64,000 bases of DNA from Streptomyces katrae. GTDB lineage: Bacteria; Actinomycetota; Actinomycetes; Streptomycetales; Streptomycetaceae. A model generated the notes under the pieces. The model saw only the letters and a list, made by a program, of their open reading frames with translations, did no database searches and was not told where the DNA came from. The stretch is taken from assembly GCF_000717655.1 (NCBI RefSeq), contig NZ_JNZY01000002.1, positions 248,001 to 312,000 of the forward strand, read 5' to 3'. Positions 1 to 8,698 of this stretch are shown here, one piece after another. The position numbers and the translations under genes are program-made. Position 1 is the stretch's first letter; the number at the start of each line of letters is the position of its first letter.

Positions 1-423
1 GGCTCGCTCCTGATCGACGGTGATCCGCGCTGGCCCGTCGCGCACACCGCCGTGATGAGCGCGGTCGACCCGACGCGGGCTCCGGCCGGCCGGAGCCTGG
101 TCACCACCACCGTGCTCGGCCCGCCGCCGCCCGCGCGGACGGTCGCCTCGCGCCTGGCGCGGCTGTACGAGACCGGCACCCGGGACTGGGAGCTGCTGTC
201 CGTCCACCACACCCCGGAGGCCGTCCCCGCGATGCCGCCGCCCCACGACCTGCGCCGTCCGGTCCGGGTCCTGGCCGGGCTGTACGTGTGCGGCGACCAC
301 CGCGACTCCAACACCGTCCAGGGGGCGCTGCACTCGGCCCGCCGCGCCGCCACGGCCGCCCTGCGCGACTTCGGCATCCGGCTCCCGGCGAGCGCGGAAC
401 CCGCCCTTCCGGCGGTGGCCTGA
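1..423 (+). CDS. FAD-dependent amine oxidase/phytoene desaturase-like protein, C-terminal part
   Basis: Only the last 140 codons are present; the start lies before the window. The tail carries GLYVCGDH (window residues 93-100) followed by a QGALHSARRAA segment. This is the C-terminal FAD-binding motif of flavin amine oxidases and phytoene desaturase-like NAD(P)/FAD oxidoreductases, where an acidic residue after GD contacts the flavin and the following helix closes the dinucleotide site. The substrate cannot be read from this fragment. The gene ends before a strong hairpin that separates it from a convergent regulator gene. The family call is fairly secure; the function is unknown. Confidence 0.7.
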   Translation, partial: GSLLIDGDPRWPVAHTAVMSAVDPTRAPAGRSLVTTTVLGPPPPARTVASRLARLYETGTRDWELLSVHHTPEAVPAMPPPHDLRRPVRVLAGLYVCGDHRDSNTVQGALHSARRAATAALRDFGIRLPASAEPALPAVA

Positions 424-451
424 GAACCATGGCCTGAGCACCACGGCGCCA

Positions 452-482
452 GGGCCCGGTTCCGCCCCGCGGAACCGGGCCC
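452..482. terminator. Bidirectional hairpin terminator
   Basis: Perfect 14-bp inverted repeat (GGGCCCGGTTCCGC and its complement) around a CCC loop. It lies between two convergent genes, so it can serve both. There is no T tract, which is usual for Streptomyces. Confidence 0.75.
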
Positions 483-505
483 ACGCCTGACCCCGTATCA
501 GCAGC

Positions 506-1957
506 TCACGACAGCGCTGCCACCCGGTCCCGGTACGCCCGCACCGCCGAGGCGTCCCGGTACGGCTCCAGCCGGCGCTCGAAGTCCCGTACGTACTCCA
601 CCGCGCGCACCGACCGCATCTCCATCGCCTGCTGCGCCGCCTCCGCACCCAGCGCGCACGCCTGGTCCAGCTCGCCCAGCCCCAGCCGCGCCGTGGCCAG
701 CACCACCCGGCAGAACAGCCGCGAGCGCGCGAAGCCGGGCGCCCGCAACTGCAGGGACCGCTCCGCGTGCTGCGCCGAGGCCCGGTACTGCTGGAGGTCC
801 CGGTGGCAGTGCCCGAACTCGTCCGCCAGCTGCGCCTCGTCGAACAGCCGCGCCCAGGGCGGTACGTCGTCCCCCGACCGGGCAGCACCCAGCGCGCGCT
901 CGGCCCGCACCAGCGAAGCCGTCGCCGCCCGGACCTCGCCGAGCACCGCGTGCCCGCGCGCCTCCGCCGAGTGCAGGAGCGCCTGCAGCACCGGCGGCGG
1001 CCCCGAGCCGACGCCCTGCTGCGCGACGCGGGCCAGCTGCACGGCCTCCCGGCCGTGGCCGAGGTACACGGCCTGCCGGCTCATGGTCACCAGCACGTAC
1101 GAGCCGTACGGCCGGTCCCCGGCGGCCTGCGCGAGGCGCAGCGCCTGCACGAAGTACCGCTGGGCGAGCCCGTGCGCGGCGATGTCGTACGAGGTCCAGC
1201 CCGCGAGCCGGGTCAGGTCGGCGGCGGCCGAGAACAGCCGCCGCCCGGTGGTCTCCCCGTAGGTGCCGCGGAGCATGGGCTCGGCCTCGTGCTCGAGGTA
1301 GCGCACCAGGGCCTGCCGGGCGTGCCCGCCGCCGTAGGCCTGGTCCAGGGTCCGGAACAGCTCGCTCACCGACCGCAGGGCCGCGATGTCCCCGCTGGTC
1401 ACCCGCTGACCGGGGCCCCGGTCGATCTGCCGCTGCCGGGGCACCGAGCTGCGCCCCTGCACCGGGACGCGGGCCGCCGCCGCGGCCGCCGCCGGGTCCG
1501 CGCCGCGGCCCACGCGCTCGTCGGCCCGCCCGATGAGCCAGTCCCTGCTGGGCACGACCAGCCCGGCCGGGGTGAACGCGATCTTCCGCAGCTCGGCGTG
1601 TGAGCCGGAGTCCTTGCGCCAGAGCCCGCTGGCGATGTCGACGGCCTCCTCCGGGGTGGCCGCGAACTCCAGACCGGCGTAGACGGGCGCGCAGGCGTCC
1701 AGGCCCAGGTCCTGTGCGGAGAGCCGCCGGCCCAGGCGCCGGGTGAAGACCTCGGCGATCAGCGCCGGGGTGGTCCCGCGCGGCTGCTGCCCGCGCAGCC
1801 ACCGGGTCACGGAGGTCTTGTCGTACCGCAGATCGAGACCGTGCTCCAGGCCGAGCTGGTCGACGCGGCGGGCCAGACCGGCGTTGGAGAACCCGGCTTC
1901 CGCGATCAGCGCCGCGAGCTGCCGGTTGGGGACGCGCTGGGCAGGTCGTTCCGTCAT
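506..1957 (-). CDS. NsdA/NsdB-like helical transcriptional regulator
   Basis: A 483-residue soluble protein. The first ~80 residues look like a helix-turn-helix segment (KTSVTRWLRGQ around residue 35), and the remainder is Ala/Leu/Arg-rich helical sequence resembling TPR-like repeats. This matches the Streptomyces family that includes the development and antibiotic regulators NsdA/NsdB, but I cannot assign it to a characterised member. ATG at 1957 was chosen because the homology-like sequence (MTERPAQRVPNRQLAAL) begins there; upstream in-frame sequence is low-complexity. It is divergent from the zinc-ribbon gene at 2131. Regulator class is likely; targets are unknown. Confidence 0.72.
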   Translation of the reverse strand: MTERPAQRVPNRQLAALIAEAGFSNAGLARRVDQLGLEHGLDLRYDKTSVTRWLRGQQPRGTTPALIAEVFTRRLGRRLSAQDLGLDACAPVYAGLEFAATPEEAVDIASGLWRKDSGSHAELRKIAFTPAGLVVPSRDWLIGRADERVGRGADPAAAAAAARVPVQGRSSVPRQRQIDRGPGQRVTSGDIAALRSVSELFRTLDQAYGGGHARQALVRYLEHEAEPMLRGTYGETTGRRLFSAAADLTRLAGWTSYDIAAHGLAQRYFVQALRLAQAAGDRPYGSYVLVTMSRQAVYLGHGREAVQLARVAQQGVGSGPPPVLQALLHSAEARGHAVLGEVRAATASLVRAERALGAARSGDDVPPWARLFDEAQLADEFGHCHRDLQQYRASAQHAERSLQLRAPGFARSRLFCRVVLATARLGLGELDQACALGAEAAQQAMEMRSVRAVEYVRDFERRLEPYRDASAVRAYRDRVAALS

Positions 1958-2117
1958 CGGCTCCACGGTTTCCTGACGTGACGGACCGGAGTCCCGGCCC
2001 TGTGAACGGCGTGAATGTAGCGGCGAACTCCGCTCATGCCGCCCCCTCTGTCCCACATTCATCCGATCGTGTGCAGAATCGGTAGAGCTCTTTACGGACC
2101 GACCCCTTCCGTCCGCG

Positions 2118-2123
2118 TACGCT
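2118..2123 (+). promoter_or_regulatory. -10 box of a leaderless promoter
   Basis: TACGCT followed by exactly seven bases and then the ATG at 2131. TAnnnT-N7-start is the spacing of leaderless actinobacterial transcripts, and there is no Shine-Dalgarno sequence. Confidence 0.55.
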
Positions 2124-2130
2124 GCGCGAC

Positions 2131-2472
2131 ATGACCCGCAGGCCCCCCGCGGCGGAGCCCTCCGCCGACGCCACCGCGCCACTGCCCGCGCCCGAGCTGC
2201 CCGCGCCGCTGACGGCGCCCGAGCTGACCGAGGCGGAGTGCCGCCGGTGCGGCACGTACATCGCGGGCCTGGACGGCCGGTACGCGTGCGGGGTCTGCGG
2301 CTGGGTCAACGACCACTCCGAGGGCCACCGGCGGCTGCCGCGGGCCGACGAGGACCCGGACCGGCCGCCCCGGGGCCGCAGGCGGCCCAGGCCGCTGCCG
2401 CCGCGCCCGCAGGACGGGCCGCCGCCAGGGCCGGCGGCGGGCCCCGAGGAGGGGCCGCCGACGGGCGACTGA
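2131..2472 (+). CDS. Small zinc-ribbon protein, function unknown
   Basis: A 113-residue protein with an acidic/Pro-Ala N-terminus, then CRRC (about residues 39-42) and CGVC (about 56-59), a four-cysteine zinc-ribbon knuckle pair. A Pro/Arg/Gly-rich disordered tail follows. No enzyme motif is visible. It probably starts as a leaderless transcript. It lies just upstream of lipB, but a separate -10-like box (2494-2499) in the gap suggests lipB has its own promoter. It looks like a conserved Streptomyces small protein; the role is not known to me. Confidence 0.65.
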   Translation: MTRRPPAAEPSADATAPLPAPELPAPLTAPELTEAECRRCGTYIAGLDGRYACGVCGWVNDHSEGHRRLPRADEDPDRPPRGRRRPRPLPPRPQDGPPPGPAAGPEEGPPTGD

Positions 2473-2493
2473 GGGGGCGGAATCCGGCCGCCG

Positions 2494-2499
2494 TACTCT
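2494..2499 (+). promoter_or_regulatory. Candidate -10 box for lipB
   Basis: TACTCT placed about 50 bp before the lipB start. A transcript from about 2506 would carry the lipB ribosome-binding site. No convincing -35 box. Confidence 0.35.
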
Positions 2500-2549
2500 T
2501 GGCTTGGTGCGATACGTGCACACGGCAGGTTCGACGAGGAGGCGCTGCG

Positions 2550-3347
2550 GTGGCTGAGCTTGGGTTTGTCCGTCTGGGCTTCGGACCCGATTACGTCGAG
2601 TACACCCGGGCCTGGGAGGAGCAGCGGCGGGTTCACGCCGCGCGCTTCGCGGACGAGATCGGCGACACCTGCCTCCTGCTGGAGCACGAGCCCGTCTACA
2701 CCGCCGGCCGACGCACCACCGACAACGAGCGGCCGCTGGACGGCACCCCCGTCGTGGACGTGGACCGCGGCGGCAAGATCACCTGGCACGGCCCGGGCCA
2801 GCTGGTCGGCTACCCGATCATGAAGCTGCCCCGCCCGGTCGACGTCGTCGCGCACGTCCGCCGCTTGGAGGAGGCGCTGATCCGCACCGCCGCCGAGTTC
2901 GGCCTGGAGACCACCCGGGTCGAGGGCCGCTCCGGCGTGTGGGTGCTGGGCGACCCGGTCGAGGAGCGTCCGAAGATCGGCGGCCTCTCCCTCGACTTCG
3001 ACCCGCGGCTGACGGACGAGGAGTTCGACCCGCGCCTGAACGGCCCCGAGTACGCCCCCTCCAACGCCGGCCAGCGCCGCGAGGACCGCAAGCTCGCCGC
3101 GATCGGCATCCGCGTCGCCAAGGGCGTCACCATGCACGGCTTCGCGATCAACGTGAACCCGGACAGCACCTGGTTCGACCGGATCATCCCGTGCGGGATC
3201 CGGGACGCCGGTGTGACCTCGCTCTCGTACGAACTGGGCCGGGAGATCACCATCGCCGAGGTGCTGCCGGTCGTCGAACGCCACCTGAAGGACGTACTGG
3301 AGCAGGCCGAGCTGCGGCCCCGGGAGACAGAGCCGGCCGCCGGCTGA
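2550..3347 (+). CDS. lipB: Octanoyltransferase LipB
   Basis: Transfers octanoyl groups from acyl carrier protein to the lipoyl domains of 2-oxoacid dehydrogenases and GcvH, the first step of de novo lipoylation in the cytoplasm. The protein has 265 residues. The catalytic pair is visible as K181 (KLAAIGIRV) and C215 (IIPCGI), with the 34-residue spacing seen in mycobacterial Lip[13 protein letters not shown] forms the substrate pocket. The GTG at 2550 is preceded by GAGGAGG at 2535-2541, so longer in-frame extensions are rejected. It is followed by lipA 110 bp downstream. The lipoylation targets encoded here are the E2 protein at 15.2-17.0 kb and its partners. Confidence 0.97.
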   Translation: MAELGFVRLGFGPDYVEYTRAWEEQRRVHAARFADEIGDTCLLLEHEPVYTAGRRTTDNERPLDGTPVVDVDRGGKITWHGPGQLVGYPIMKLPRPVDVVAHVRRLEEALIRTAAEFGLETTRVEGRSGVWVLGDPVEERPKIGGLSLDFDPRLTDEEFDPRLNGPEYAPSNAGQRREDRKLAAIGIRVAKGVTMHGFAINVNPDSTWFDRIIPCGIRDAGVTSLSYELGREITIAEVLPVVERHLKDVLEQAELRPRETEPAAG

Positions 3348-3457
3348 CGCCCGGGGGAATGCGACCGCCGCCCCCCAGGTTGGCGGACGTAAGAGCGTAT
3401 GAAATTACGGGCGTACCCTGGTGGGCGCCGAAGAATCGAAGTCACAGGGAGCCGGTC

Positions 3458-4405
3458 GTGTCCGCAGTCGCACCCGACGGACGCAAGATGCTGCGCCTCG
3501 AGGTCCGTAACGCCCAGACGCCCATCGAGCGCAAGCCCGAGTGGATCAAGACCCGGGCGAAGATGGGTCCCGAGTACACGAAGATGCAGGCCCTGGTGAA
3601 GGGCGAAGGACTGCACACCGTGTGCCAGGAGGCCGGTTGCCCCAACATCTACGAATGCTGGGAGGACCGCGAGGCCACCTTCCTCATCGGTGGCGACCAG
3701 TGCACCCGGCGCTGTGATTTCTGCCAGATCGACACGGGCAAGCCCGAGGCCCTGGACCGGGACGAGCCGCGCCGCGTCGGCGAGTCGGTCGTCACGATGG
3801 ACCTGAACTACGCCACGATCACGGGCGTCGCGCGCGACGACCTGGCCGACGGCGGTGCCTGGCTGTACGCGGAGACCGTGCGCCAGATCCACCAGCAGAC
3901 GGCGGGCCGCGAGACCGGCCACACCAAGGTCGAGCTGCTGGCCCCCGACTTCAACGCGGTCCCGGAGCTGCTGGAGGAGGTCTTCGCCTCCCGCCCCGAG
4001 GTCTTCGCGCACAACGTCGAGACGGTGCCGCGGATCTTCAAGCGGATCCGCCCCGGCTTCCGCTACGAGCGCTCGCTCGACGTGATCCGGCAGGCCCGCG
4101 CCTACGGCCTCGTCACCAAGTCCAACCTGATCCTGGGCATGGGCGAGGAGCGCGAGGAGGTCTCGGAGGCGCTGAAGGAGCTGCACGAGGCCGGCTGCGA
4201 GCTCATCACCATCACCCAGTACCTGCGGCCTTCGCCGCGGCACCACCCCGTCGAGCGCTGGGTGAAGCCGGCCGAGTTCGTGGAGCTGGCGAAGGAGGCC
4301 GAGGAGATCGGCTTCTCGGGCGTGATGTCGGGTCCGCTGGTCCGTTCCTCGTACCGCGCCGGGCGCCTCTACCAGCAGGCGATGGAGAAGCGCAGCCGAG
4401 TCTGA
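3458..4405 (+). CDS. lipA: Lipoyl synthase LipA (radical SAM)
   Basis: Inserts two sulfur atoms into octanoyl-lysine to make lipoate. The protein has 315 residues. It has two cysteine triads: C56/C61/C67 ([12 protein letters not shown]), which binds the auxiliary sulfur-donating [4Fe-4S] cluster, and C82/C86/C89 (CTRRCDFC), the radical-SAM CxxxCxxC motif. The C-terminal RSSYRAG motif of LipA is present. Start GTG 3458 has an upstream AGGGAG. It belongs functionally with lipB. Assignment is secure. Confidence 0.98.
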   Translation: MSAVAPDGRKMLRLEVRNAQTPIERKPEWIKTRAKMGPEYTKMQALVKGEGLHTVCQEAGCPNIYECWEDREATFLIGGDQCTRRCDFCQIDTGKPEALDRDEPRRVGESVVTMDLNYATITGVARDDLADGGAWLYAETVRQIHQQTAGRETGHTKVELLAPDFNAVPELLEEVFASRPEVFAHNVETVPRIFKRIRPGFRYERSLDVIRQARAYGLVTKSNLILGMGEEREEVSEALKELHEAGCELITITQYLRPSPRHHPVERWVKPAEFVELAKEAEEIGFSGVMSGPLVRSSYRAGRLYQQAMEKRSRV

Positions 4406-4495
4406 GCGCACGTGTGACGCGCGCTACCACACGGACTGTGTGAACTCACGCACAAAGTCTTACCAACGGGTAACCCCGCATCGACGCGGCCCCTA

Positions 4496-4518
4496 GGCTC
4501 TTTTTGTAACGAAGAGCC
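4496..4518 (+). terminator. Hairpin after lipA
   Basis: GGCTCTT / AAGAGCC stem (7 bp) with a 9-base T-rich loop, 90 bp after the lipA stop. It may be a weak terminator or the foot of a regulatory structure. Confidence 0.35.
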
Positions 4519-4548
4519 CGGCGGGCCGCGTAAATGTTTCATCACCGT

Positions 4549-4580
4549 TTGACCGACCGGTCATGCCCTGGTAACACCAG
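4549..4580 (+). promoter_or_regulatory. Promoter with palindromic operator before the small gene
   Basis: TTGACC (-35, 4549-4554) is followed after 17 bp by TAACAC (4572-4577). A 6-2-6 palindrome (TGACCG/CGGTCA, 4550-4563) covers the -35 element and a CTGGT-aac-ACCAG hairpin covers the -10 element. The promoter reading is an inference. Confidence 0.35.
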
Positions 4581-4683
4581 TCAGTGACGATGGGTCCACG
4601 CACCGCACACACCGTCGCCCACCGCTGACGCACGCCCGAAGCACATCCAGACCGACATGAGCACCGTGAAAGGGATCGACATC

Positions 4684-4881
4684 ATGCAGGCCGCGCCCGT
4701 ACGCGCCATTGCCATTCCGTCGTTCACCGACGCCTTCCGGGGCATCGAGTCGCTGCTCATGAGCGGCGCCCGCCGCAACGCCTGGACCGCCGTCCTCGAG
4801 GACCGCCGCCGAGCCAAGGACCGGGTCGAAACCGAGCACGTACTCGAGGCCGCGGCGACCCGGACCTCGCAGGCCACGTAA
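4684..4881 (+). CDS. Small conserved Streptomyces protein, function unknown
   Basis: A 65-residue protein (MQAAPVRAIAIPSF...) with no cysteine motif or membrane segment and a basic, helical C-terminal half. The ATG at 4684 is preferred because AAAGGG ends nine bases upstream; an in-frame ATG at 4657 would add nine residues but lacks a ribosome-binding site. The position between lipA and the DUF4191 gene is, from general knowledge, the usual Streptomyces order. Function unknown. Confidence 0.6.
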   Translation: MQAAPVRAIAIPSFTDAFRGIESLLMSGARRNAWTAVLEDRRRAKDRVETEHVLEAAATRTSQAT

Positions 4882-4884
4882 ACT
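4879..4884 (+). promoter_or_regulatory. -10 box (leaderless) of the DUF4191 gene
   Basis: TAAACT followed by seven bases and the ATG at 4892. Its first three bases are also the stop codon of the upstream small gene. Confidence 0.5.
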
Positions 4885-4891
4885 TCGCTGT

Positions 4892-5590
4892 ATGGCGAGG
4901 AAGTCAAACGCAGAGACTGCTGCGAACCCCGGGCGACTGAAGCAGATCGCCCTGACGTACAAGATGACGCGCAAGGCCGACCCGAAGGTCGGTCTGATCG
5001 TCGCGGGCGTGGGAATCGTCACCTTCGGTGTCTTTCTTGCGATCGGCTTCCTGATCGACCACCCGGTCTACCTGGGCATCCTGGGCTTCCTGGTGGCGTT
5101 CCTCGCGATGGCGATCGTCTTCGGACGGCGGGCCGAGCGGGCTGCCTTCGGGCAGATGGAGGGACAGCCGGGCGCGGCCGCGGCCGTACTGGACAACGTG
5201 GGACGGGGCTGGACGACCACCCCGGCCGTCGCGATGAACCGGAGCCAGGACATCGTCCACCGGGCCGTCGGCAAGGCGGGCGTCGTCCTGATCGCCGAGG
5301 GCAACGCGAACCGGCTGAAGCCGATGCTCGCCGCCGAGAAGAAGAAGCTGGCCCGGATCATGCCGGACATCCCGGTGTACGACTTCATCGTGGGCACCGG
5401 CGAGGGCGAGGTCCCGCTGAAGAAGCTGCGCACGACGCTGCTCAAGCTGCCGCGCACGCTGGCCGGCCCGCAGATCACCCAGGTCAACGACAAGCTGCGT
5501 GCCATGGGTGACCTCATGAGCAACATGCCGCTGCCGAAGGGCCCGATGCCGAAGGGCATGCGGATGCCGCGCGGCGGAAAGATGCGCTGA
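4892..5590 (+). CDS. DUF4191 membrane protein
   Basis: A 232-residue protein with a basic N-terminus, two adjacent transmembrane helices (about residues 36-80: VGLIVAGVGIVTFGVF and LGILGFLVAFLAMAIVF) and a long cytoplasmic domain. The C-terminus is rich in Met/Pro/Gly/Lys. This matches the actinobacterial DUF4191 family, of unknown function. No Shine-Dalgarno is seen; the TAAACT-N7-ATG arrangement suggests a leaderless start. A strong bidirectional hairpin follows. Family call good, role unknown. Confidence 0.8.
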   Translation: MARKSNAETAANPGRLKQIALTYKMTRKADPKVGLIVAGVGIVTFGVFLAIGFLIDHPVYLGILGFLVAFLAMAIVFGRRAERAAFGQMEGQPGAAAAVLDNVGRGWTTTPAVAMNRSQDIVHRAVGKAGVVLIAEGNANRLKPMLAAEKKKLARIMPDIPVYDFIVGTGEGEVPLKKLRTTLLKLPRTLAGPQITQVNDKLRAMGDLMSNMPLPKGPMPKGMRMPRGGKMR

Positions 5591-5620
5591 CCGGCTCAGC
5601 TGATTTTCGTATACGAACAA

Positions 5621-5656
5621 GGGGCGCCCCCGGACCGACCGGTCCGGGGGCGCCCC
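5621..5656. terminator. Bidirectional hairpin terminator
   Basis: Perfect 16-bp stem (begins GGGGCGCCCCCGG) with a GACC loop, between the convergent DUF4191 and RDD genes. Confidence 0.85.
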
Positions 5657-5691
5657 TGTGTCTCGCTGCCGTGTCTCGCTGCCGCCTCCGG

Positions 5692-6159
5692 CTAGATGCG
5701 GACCTGGACGGCGCGGGCGAGGCGGTCGTGCAGGCCGCGCCCGTCCCGGTCCCAGACCAGCGCCGGGATGACGAGGGCGAGCAGCACGGTGCGCAGCACG
5801 ACCCGGCCGAGGCCGAGGCGGCCGCCGCCCTCCGCGACGACCCGCAGGCCCACGAGCCGCTTCCCGGGAGTGAATCCCACGGTGCCGACGGTGAGCATGC
5901 TCAGCACCACGAAGAGCGCCAGCGTCCAGTTGCCCGTGGCGGTCGCGTTGCCGCCCGTGATCAGCCCGTATGCGATCACCTGGCAGCCGACCCAGTCGAT
6001 GGCGAGGGCGCCGAGGCGGCGGCCGAAGCGCGCCACCGAGCCCGGCCCCTCCTGGGGCAGGCCGAGCCGCTGACCCCGGTAGCCGAAGTCGACGCCCATG
6101 TCCTCGGCGGCCGCGCGGGGGCCGGAGAGCCAGGATCCGATTGCCTGTCTGTTGTCCAC
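5692..6159 (-). CDS. RDD family membrane protein
   Basis: A 155-residue integral membrane protein with the RDD signature: an Arg-Asp segment near the first helix (FGRRLGALAIDW, about residue 45) and a conserved FTPGKRLVGLRV stretch (about residues 97-108) before the last helix. Three helices are predicted. RDD proteins are poorly characterised; some act as small-solute or sodium/proton transporters, but no substrate can be read here. GTG start at 6159. It is divergent from glnA, whose GlnR box lies between the two. Confidence 0.85.
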   Translation of the reverse strand: MDNRQAIGSWLSGPRAAAEDMGVDFGYRGQRLGLPQEGPGSVARFGRRLGALAIDWVGCQVIAYGLITGGNATATGNWTLALFVVLSMLTVGTVGFTPGKRLVGLRVVAEGGGRLGLGRVVLRTVLLALVIPALVWDRDGRGLHDRLARAVQVRI

Positions 6160-6207
6160 CCGACCACGGTACCGGTGGTGTCCGACGGCGTTCCGACGGG
6201 ACCCTGG

Positions 6208-6245
6208 TTAACTTGAGCGAAACAAATGGGTCATGCTTGAGAAAT
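6208..6245 (+). promoter_or_regulatory. GlnR box upstream of glnA
   Basis: Four half-sites at 11-bp spacing: TTAAC-n6-GAAAC-n6-GTCAT-n6-GAAAT. This is the two-box arrangement (gTnAC-n6-GaAAC repeated) bound by GlnR, the nitrogen regulator of Streptomyces, about 100 bp before the glnA start. Confidence 0.85.
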
Positions 6246-6343
6246 CCCGTCTGCTTATGGTCGGGTCAGCGTGCGGCACCGCACTGACGCACCACGAGCT
6301 ATAAAGCCCGCCCTGCCCCGGGGTCGGGAGTAGGAGGAGTTGG

Positions 6344-7753
6344 ATGTTCCAGAACGCCGACGAAGTGAAGCAGTACATCGAGGAGAACGACGTCAAGTTC
6401 GTCGACGTCCGCTTCTGCGACCTGCCTGGTGTGATGCAGCACTTCACCATCCCGGCTCGGGCATTCGACCCGGCGGAGGAGCTCGCCTTCGACGGCTCCT
6501 CGATCCGCGGCTTCCAGGCGATCCACGAGTCCGACATGGCGCTGCGTGCCGACATCAGCACCGCGCGTCTGGACCCGTTCCGCAAGGACAAGACGCTCAA
6601 CATCAACTTCTTCATCCACGACCCGATCACGGGCGAGGCCTACAGCCGCGACCCGCGCAACATCGCGAAGAAGGCCGAGGCGTACCTCGCCTCCACCGGC
6701 ATCGCCGACACCGCGTACTTCGGCCCCGAGGCCGAGTTCTACGTGTTCGACAGCGTGCGCTTCGCGACCTCCGCGAACGAGGGCTTCTACCACATCGACT
6801 CCGAGGCCGGCGCCTGGAACACCGGCTCCGAGGAGAACAACCGCGGCTACAAGGTCCGCTACAAGGGTGGCTACTTCCCGGTCGCCCCGGTCGACCACTT
6901 CGCCGACCTGCGCGCCGAGATCTCCCTCGAGCTGGACGCCCAGGGCCTCCAGGTCGAGCGCCAGCACCACGAGGTCGGCACCGGCGGCCAGGCCGAGATC
7001 AACTACAAGTTCAACACGCTGCTGGCCGCGGCCGACGACCTGATGCTCTTCAAGTACATCGTGAAGAACGTCGCCTGGCGCAACGGCAAGACCGCGACCT
7101 TCATGCCGAAGCCGATCTTCGGTGACAACGGCTCGGGCATGCACGTGCACCAGTCGCTGTGGGCGAACGGCGACCCGCTGTTCTACGACGAGGCCGGGTA
7201 CGCGGGCCTGTCGGACACCGCCCGCTACTACATCGGCGGCATCCTCAAGCACGCCCCGTCGCTGCTCGCCTTCACCAACCCGACGGTGAACTCGTACCAC
7301 CGCCTGGTCCCGGGCTTCGAGGCGCCGGTCAACATGGTGTACTCGCAGCGCAACCGCTCCGCCGCGATGCGCATCCCGATCACGGGCTCGAACCCGAAGG
7401 CCAAGCGCGTCGAGTTCCGCGCCCCGGACCCGTCCTCGAACCCGTACCTGGCGTTCGCGGCCCTCCTGCTGGCCGGCCTCGACGGCGTGAAGAACAAGAT
7501 CGAGCCGATGGAGCCGATCGACAAGGACCTCTACGAGCTCTCCCCGGACGAGCACGCGAGCGTCCCGCAGGTCCCGACCAGCCTCGAGGACGTCCTCAAG
7601 GCCCTGGAGGACGACCACGAGTACCTCCTGGCCGGCGGTGTCTTCACCCCGGACCTGATCGAGACCTGGATCGACTACAAGCGCACGCACGAGATCGCCC
7701 CGATCGCCCTGCGCCCCCACCCGCACGAGTTCGAGCTCTACTTCGACATCTAA
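6344..7753 (+). CDS. glnA: Glutamine synthetase type I
   Basis: Makes glutamine from glutamate, ammonia and ATP, the main ammonium assimilation step. The protein has 469 residues, the usual size for GS-I. The latch region (DLPGVMQHF), the Glu/His metal ligands around AEFYVF and GSGMHVHQS, and the adenylylation site Tyr397 (KDLYELSP) are all visible, so GlnE-type control is expected. The ATG at 6344 has AGGAGGAG just upstream. Transcription is probably controlled by GlnR through the box at 6208-6245. Followed by a hairpin terminator. Secure. Confidence 0.99.
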   Translation: MFQNADEVKQYIEENDVKFVDVRFCDLPGVMQHFTIPARAFDPAEELAFDGSSIRGFQAIHESDMALRADISTARLDPFRKDKTLNINFFIHDPITGEAYSRDPRNIAKKAEAYLASTGIADTAYFGPEAEFYVFDSVRFATSANEGFYHIDSEAGAWNTGSEENNRGYKVRYKGGYFPVAPVDHFADLRAEISLELDAQGLQVERQHHEVGTGGQAEINYKFNTLLAAADDLMLFKYIVKNVAWRNGKTATFMPKPIFGDNGSGMHVHQSLWANGDPLFYDEAGYAGLSDTARYYIGGILKHAPSLLAFTNPTVNSYHRLVPGFEAPVNMVYSQRNRSAAMRIPITGSNPKAKRVEFRAPDPSSNPYLAFAALLLAGLDGVKNKIEPMEPIDKDLYELSPDEHASVPQVPTSLEDVLKALEDDHEYLLAGGVFTPDLIETWIDYKRTHEIAPIALRPHPHEFELYFDI

Positions 7754-7776
7754 GCCGTAGAGCCGTCATTCGCATG

Positions 7777-7808
7777 AAGGCCGTCGCCCCGTCCGGGGCG
7801 ACGGCCTT
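7777..7808 (+). terminator. glnA terminator
   Basis: Perfect 14-bp stem (AAGGCCGTCGCCCC with its complement) and GTCC loop, 23 bp after the glnA stop. Confidence 0.85.
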
Positions 7809-7957
7809 CGGCGTTCCGCCGCGGCGTGCTGCGCGGCGTGAGTCACCACCGAGGGGGTGCCGGGCAGCGTGCTCAGCTGTTCGAGGGCCTGCCGAGCCTC
7901 CTCGGTCTCGTGATGAGCACCTGATCGCGTCCGTGGACCGCACCGCGACCCGGCGGC

Positions 7958-8611
7958 TCAGTGCAGGGTCGACATGCCGCTCGTCAGTTCGCGGAGGCAG
8001 CGGACCGCCAGTTCCGGGGGGGAGCCCGGGCCGGAGACGGGGGCTTCCGTGGTCGACCAGAGTTCCAGGGCGATGCGGATGGCGTCCGTGGCGGCCGCTG
8101 CGAGGAGTCGGACGCCCAGGGGGTCGGCGTCCTCGCCGGCCAGGCGGGCGATCACCGGGACGAGGCGCTCCTCGGAGTCCTGGTTCACCCGGTACCAGAC
8201 CGCGCGCAGCGCCTCGTCGGAGGCGGCCGCGCGGAGCAGGCCGCGGGTCACCTCCAGGCCCTCCTCGATCGCGTGGAGGTCGCTGAGCGAGCGGGTCACC
8301 GCGCGTTCCAGGGCCGCGTCGAGGGGGGTGCCGGGATCCTCCTCGGCGAGGAGGGCGCGCCAGGCGTCGCCGCCGCCGGCGAGCAGCGGGGCCACGGCCT
8401 CCTGCTTGTTGCGGAAGTACCGGTAGAACGTGCGCAGGGCCACGCCGGCGCGGTGCGCGATGTCCTCGGCGGTGGTGCCGTCGGGGCCGTGCTCGGCGAA
8501 GAGTTCGCAGGCCGCGCGGGCGATGTCGAGCTGGGTGGCGGCCTTGCGGCGCTCGGTCAGCGACTGGGCTCCGGGGCCGGCCTGGGGAGAGTACGGGCGA
8601 GGGGATCTCAC
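7958..8611 (-). CDS. TetR family transcriptional regulator
   Basis: A 217-residue repressor-type protein. The N-terminal helix-turn-helix is typical of TetR (ARAACELFAEHGPDGTTAE, then VALRTFYRYFRNKQEAV, about residues 30-72), followed by a helical ligand-binding domain. GTG start at 8611. It is divergent from a short-chain dehydrogenase gene with an 87-bp gap containing a 21-bp near-perfect palindrome. The usual arrangement is repression of both genes until a ligand, perhaps the dehydrogenase substrate, binds. Ligand unknown. Confidence 0.92.
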   Translation of the reverse strand: MRSPRPYSPQAGPGAQSLTERRKAATQLDIARAACELFAEHGPDGTTAEDIAHRAGVALRTFYRYFRNKQEAVAPLLAGGGDAWRALLAEEDPGTPLDAALERAVTRSLSDLHAIEEGLEVTRGLLRAAASDEALRAVWYRVNQDSEERLVPVIARLAGEDADPLGVRLLAAAATDAIRIALELWSTTEAPVSGPGSPPELAVRCLRELTSGMSTLH

Positions 8612-8649
8612 GGGTGAAGCCTACCTCCCGGGAAAGAGAGTTATTGCAT

Positions 8650-8670
8650 GCTTTGACAGTCTGGCAAAGC
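8650..8670. promoter_or_regulatory. Probable TetR operator
   Basis: 21-bp palindrome GCTTTG-a-CAG-t-CTG-g-CAAAGC in the TetR/dehydrogenase gap. Apart from the centre only one symmetric pair is mismatched. It ends 15 bp before the dehydrogenase -10 box. Confidence 0.7.
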
Positions 8671-8685
8671 GTGTCACCGACTCGG

Positions 8686-8691
8686 TACGCT
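8686..8691 (+). promoter_or_regulatory. -10 box (leaderless) of the dehydrogenase gene
   Basis: TACGCT, seven bases, then ATG 8699. The palindromic operator covers the expected -35 position. Confidence 0.55.
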
Positions 8692-8698
8692 CGCCCCC

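Noticed and set aside
4438..4449. GTG-N6-CAC sequence considered as a Crp site after lipA
   Set aside because: Spacing and flanks do not fit the Streptomyces Crp consensus well, and no promoter is placed suitably.
8653..8658. TTGACA considered as -35 box for the dehydrogenase
   Set aside because: It is 27 bp from the leaderless -10 element, too far; it is better explained as part of the palindromic operator.
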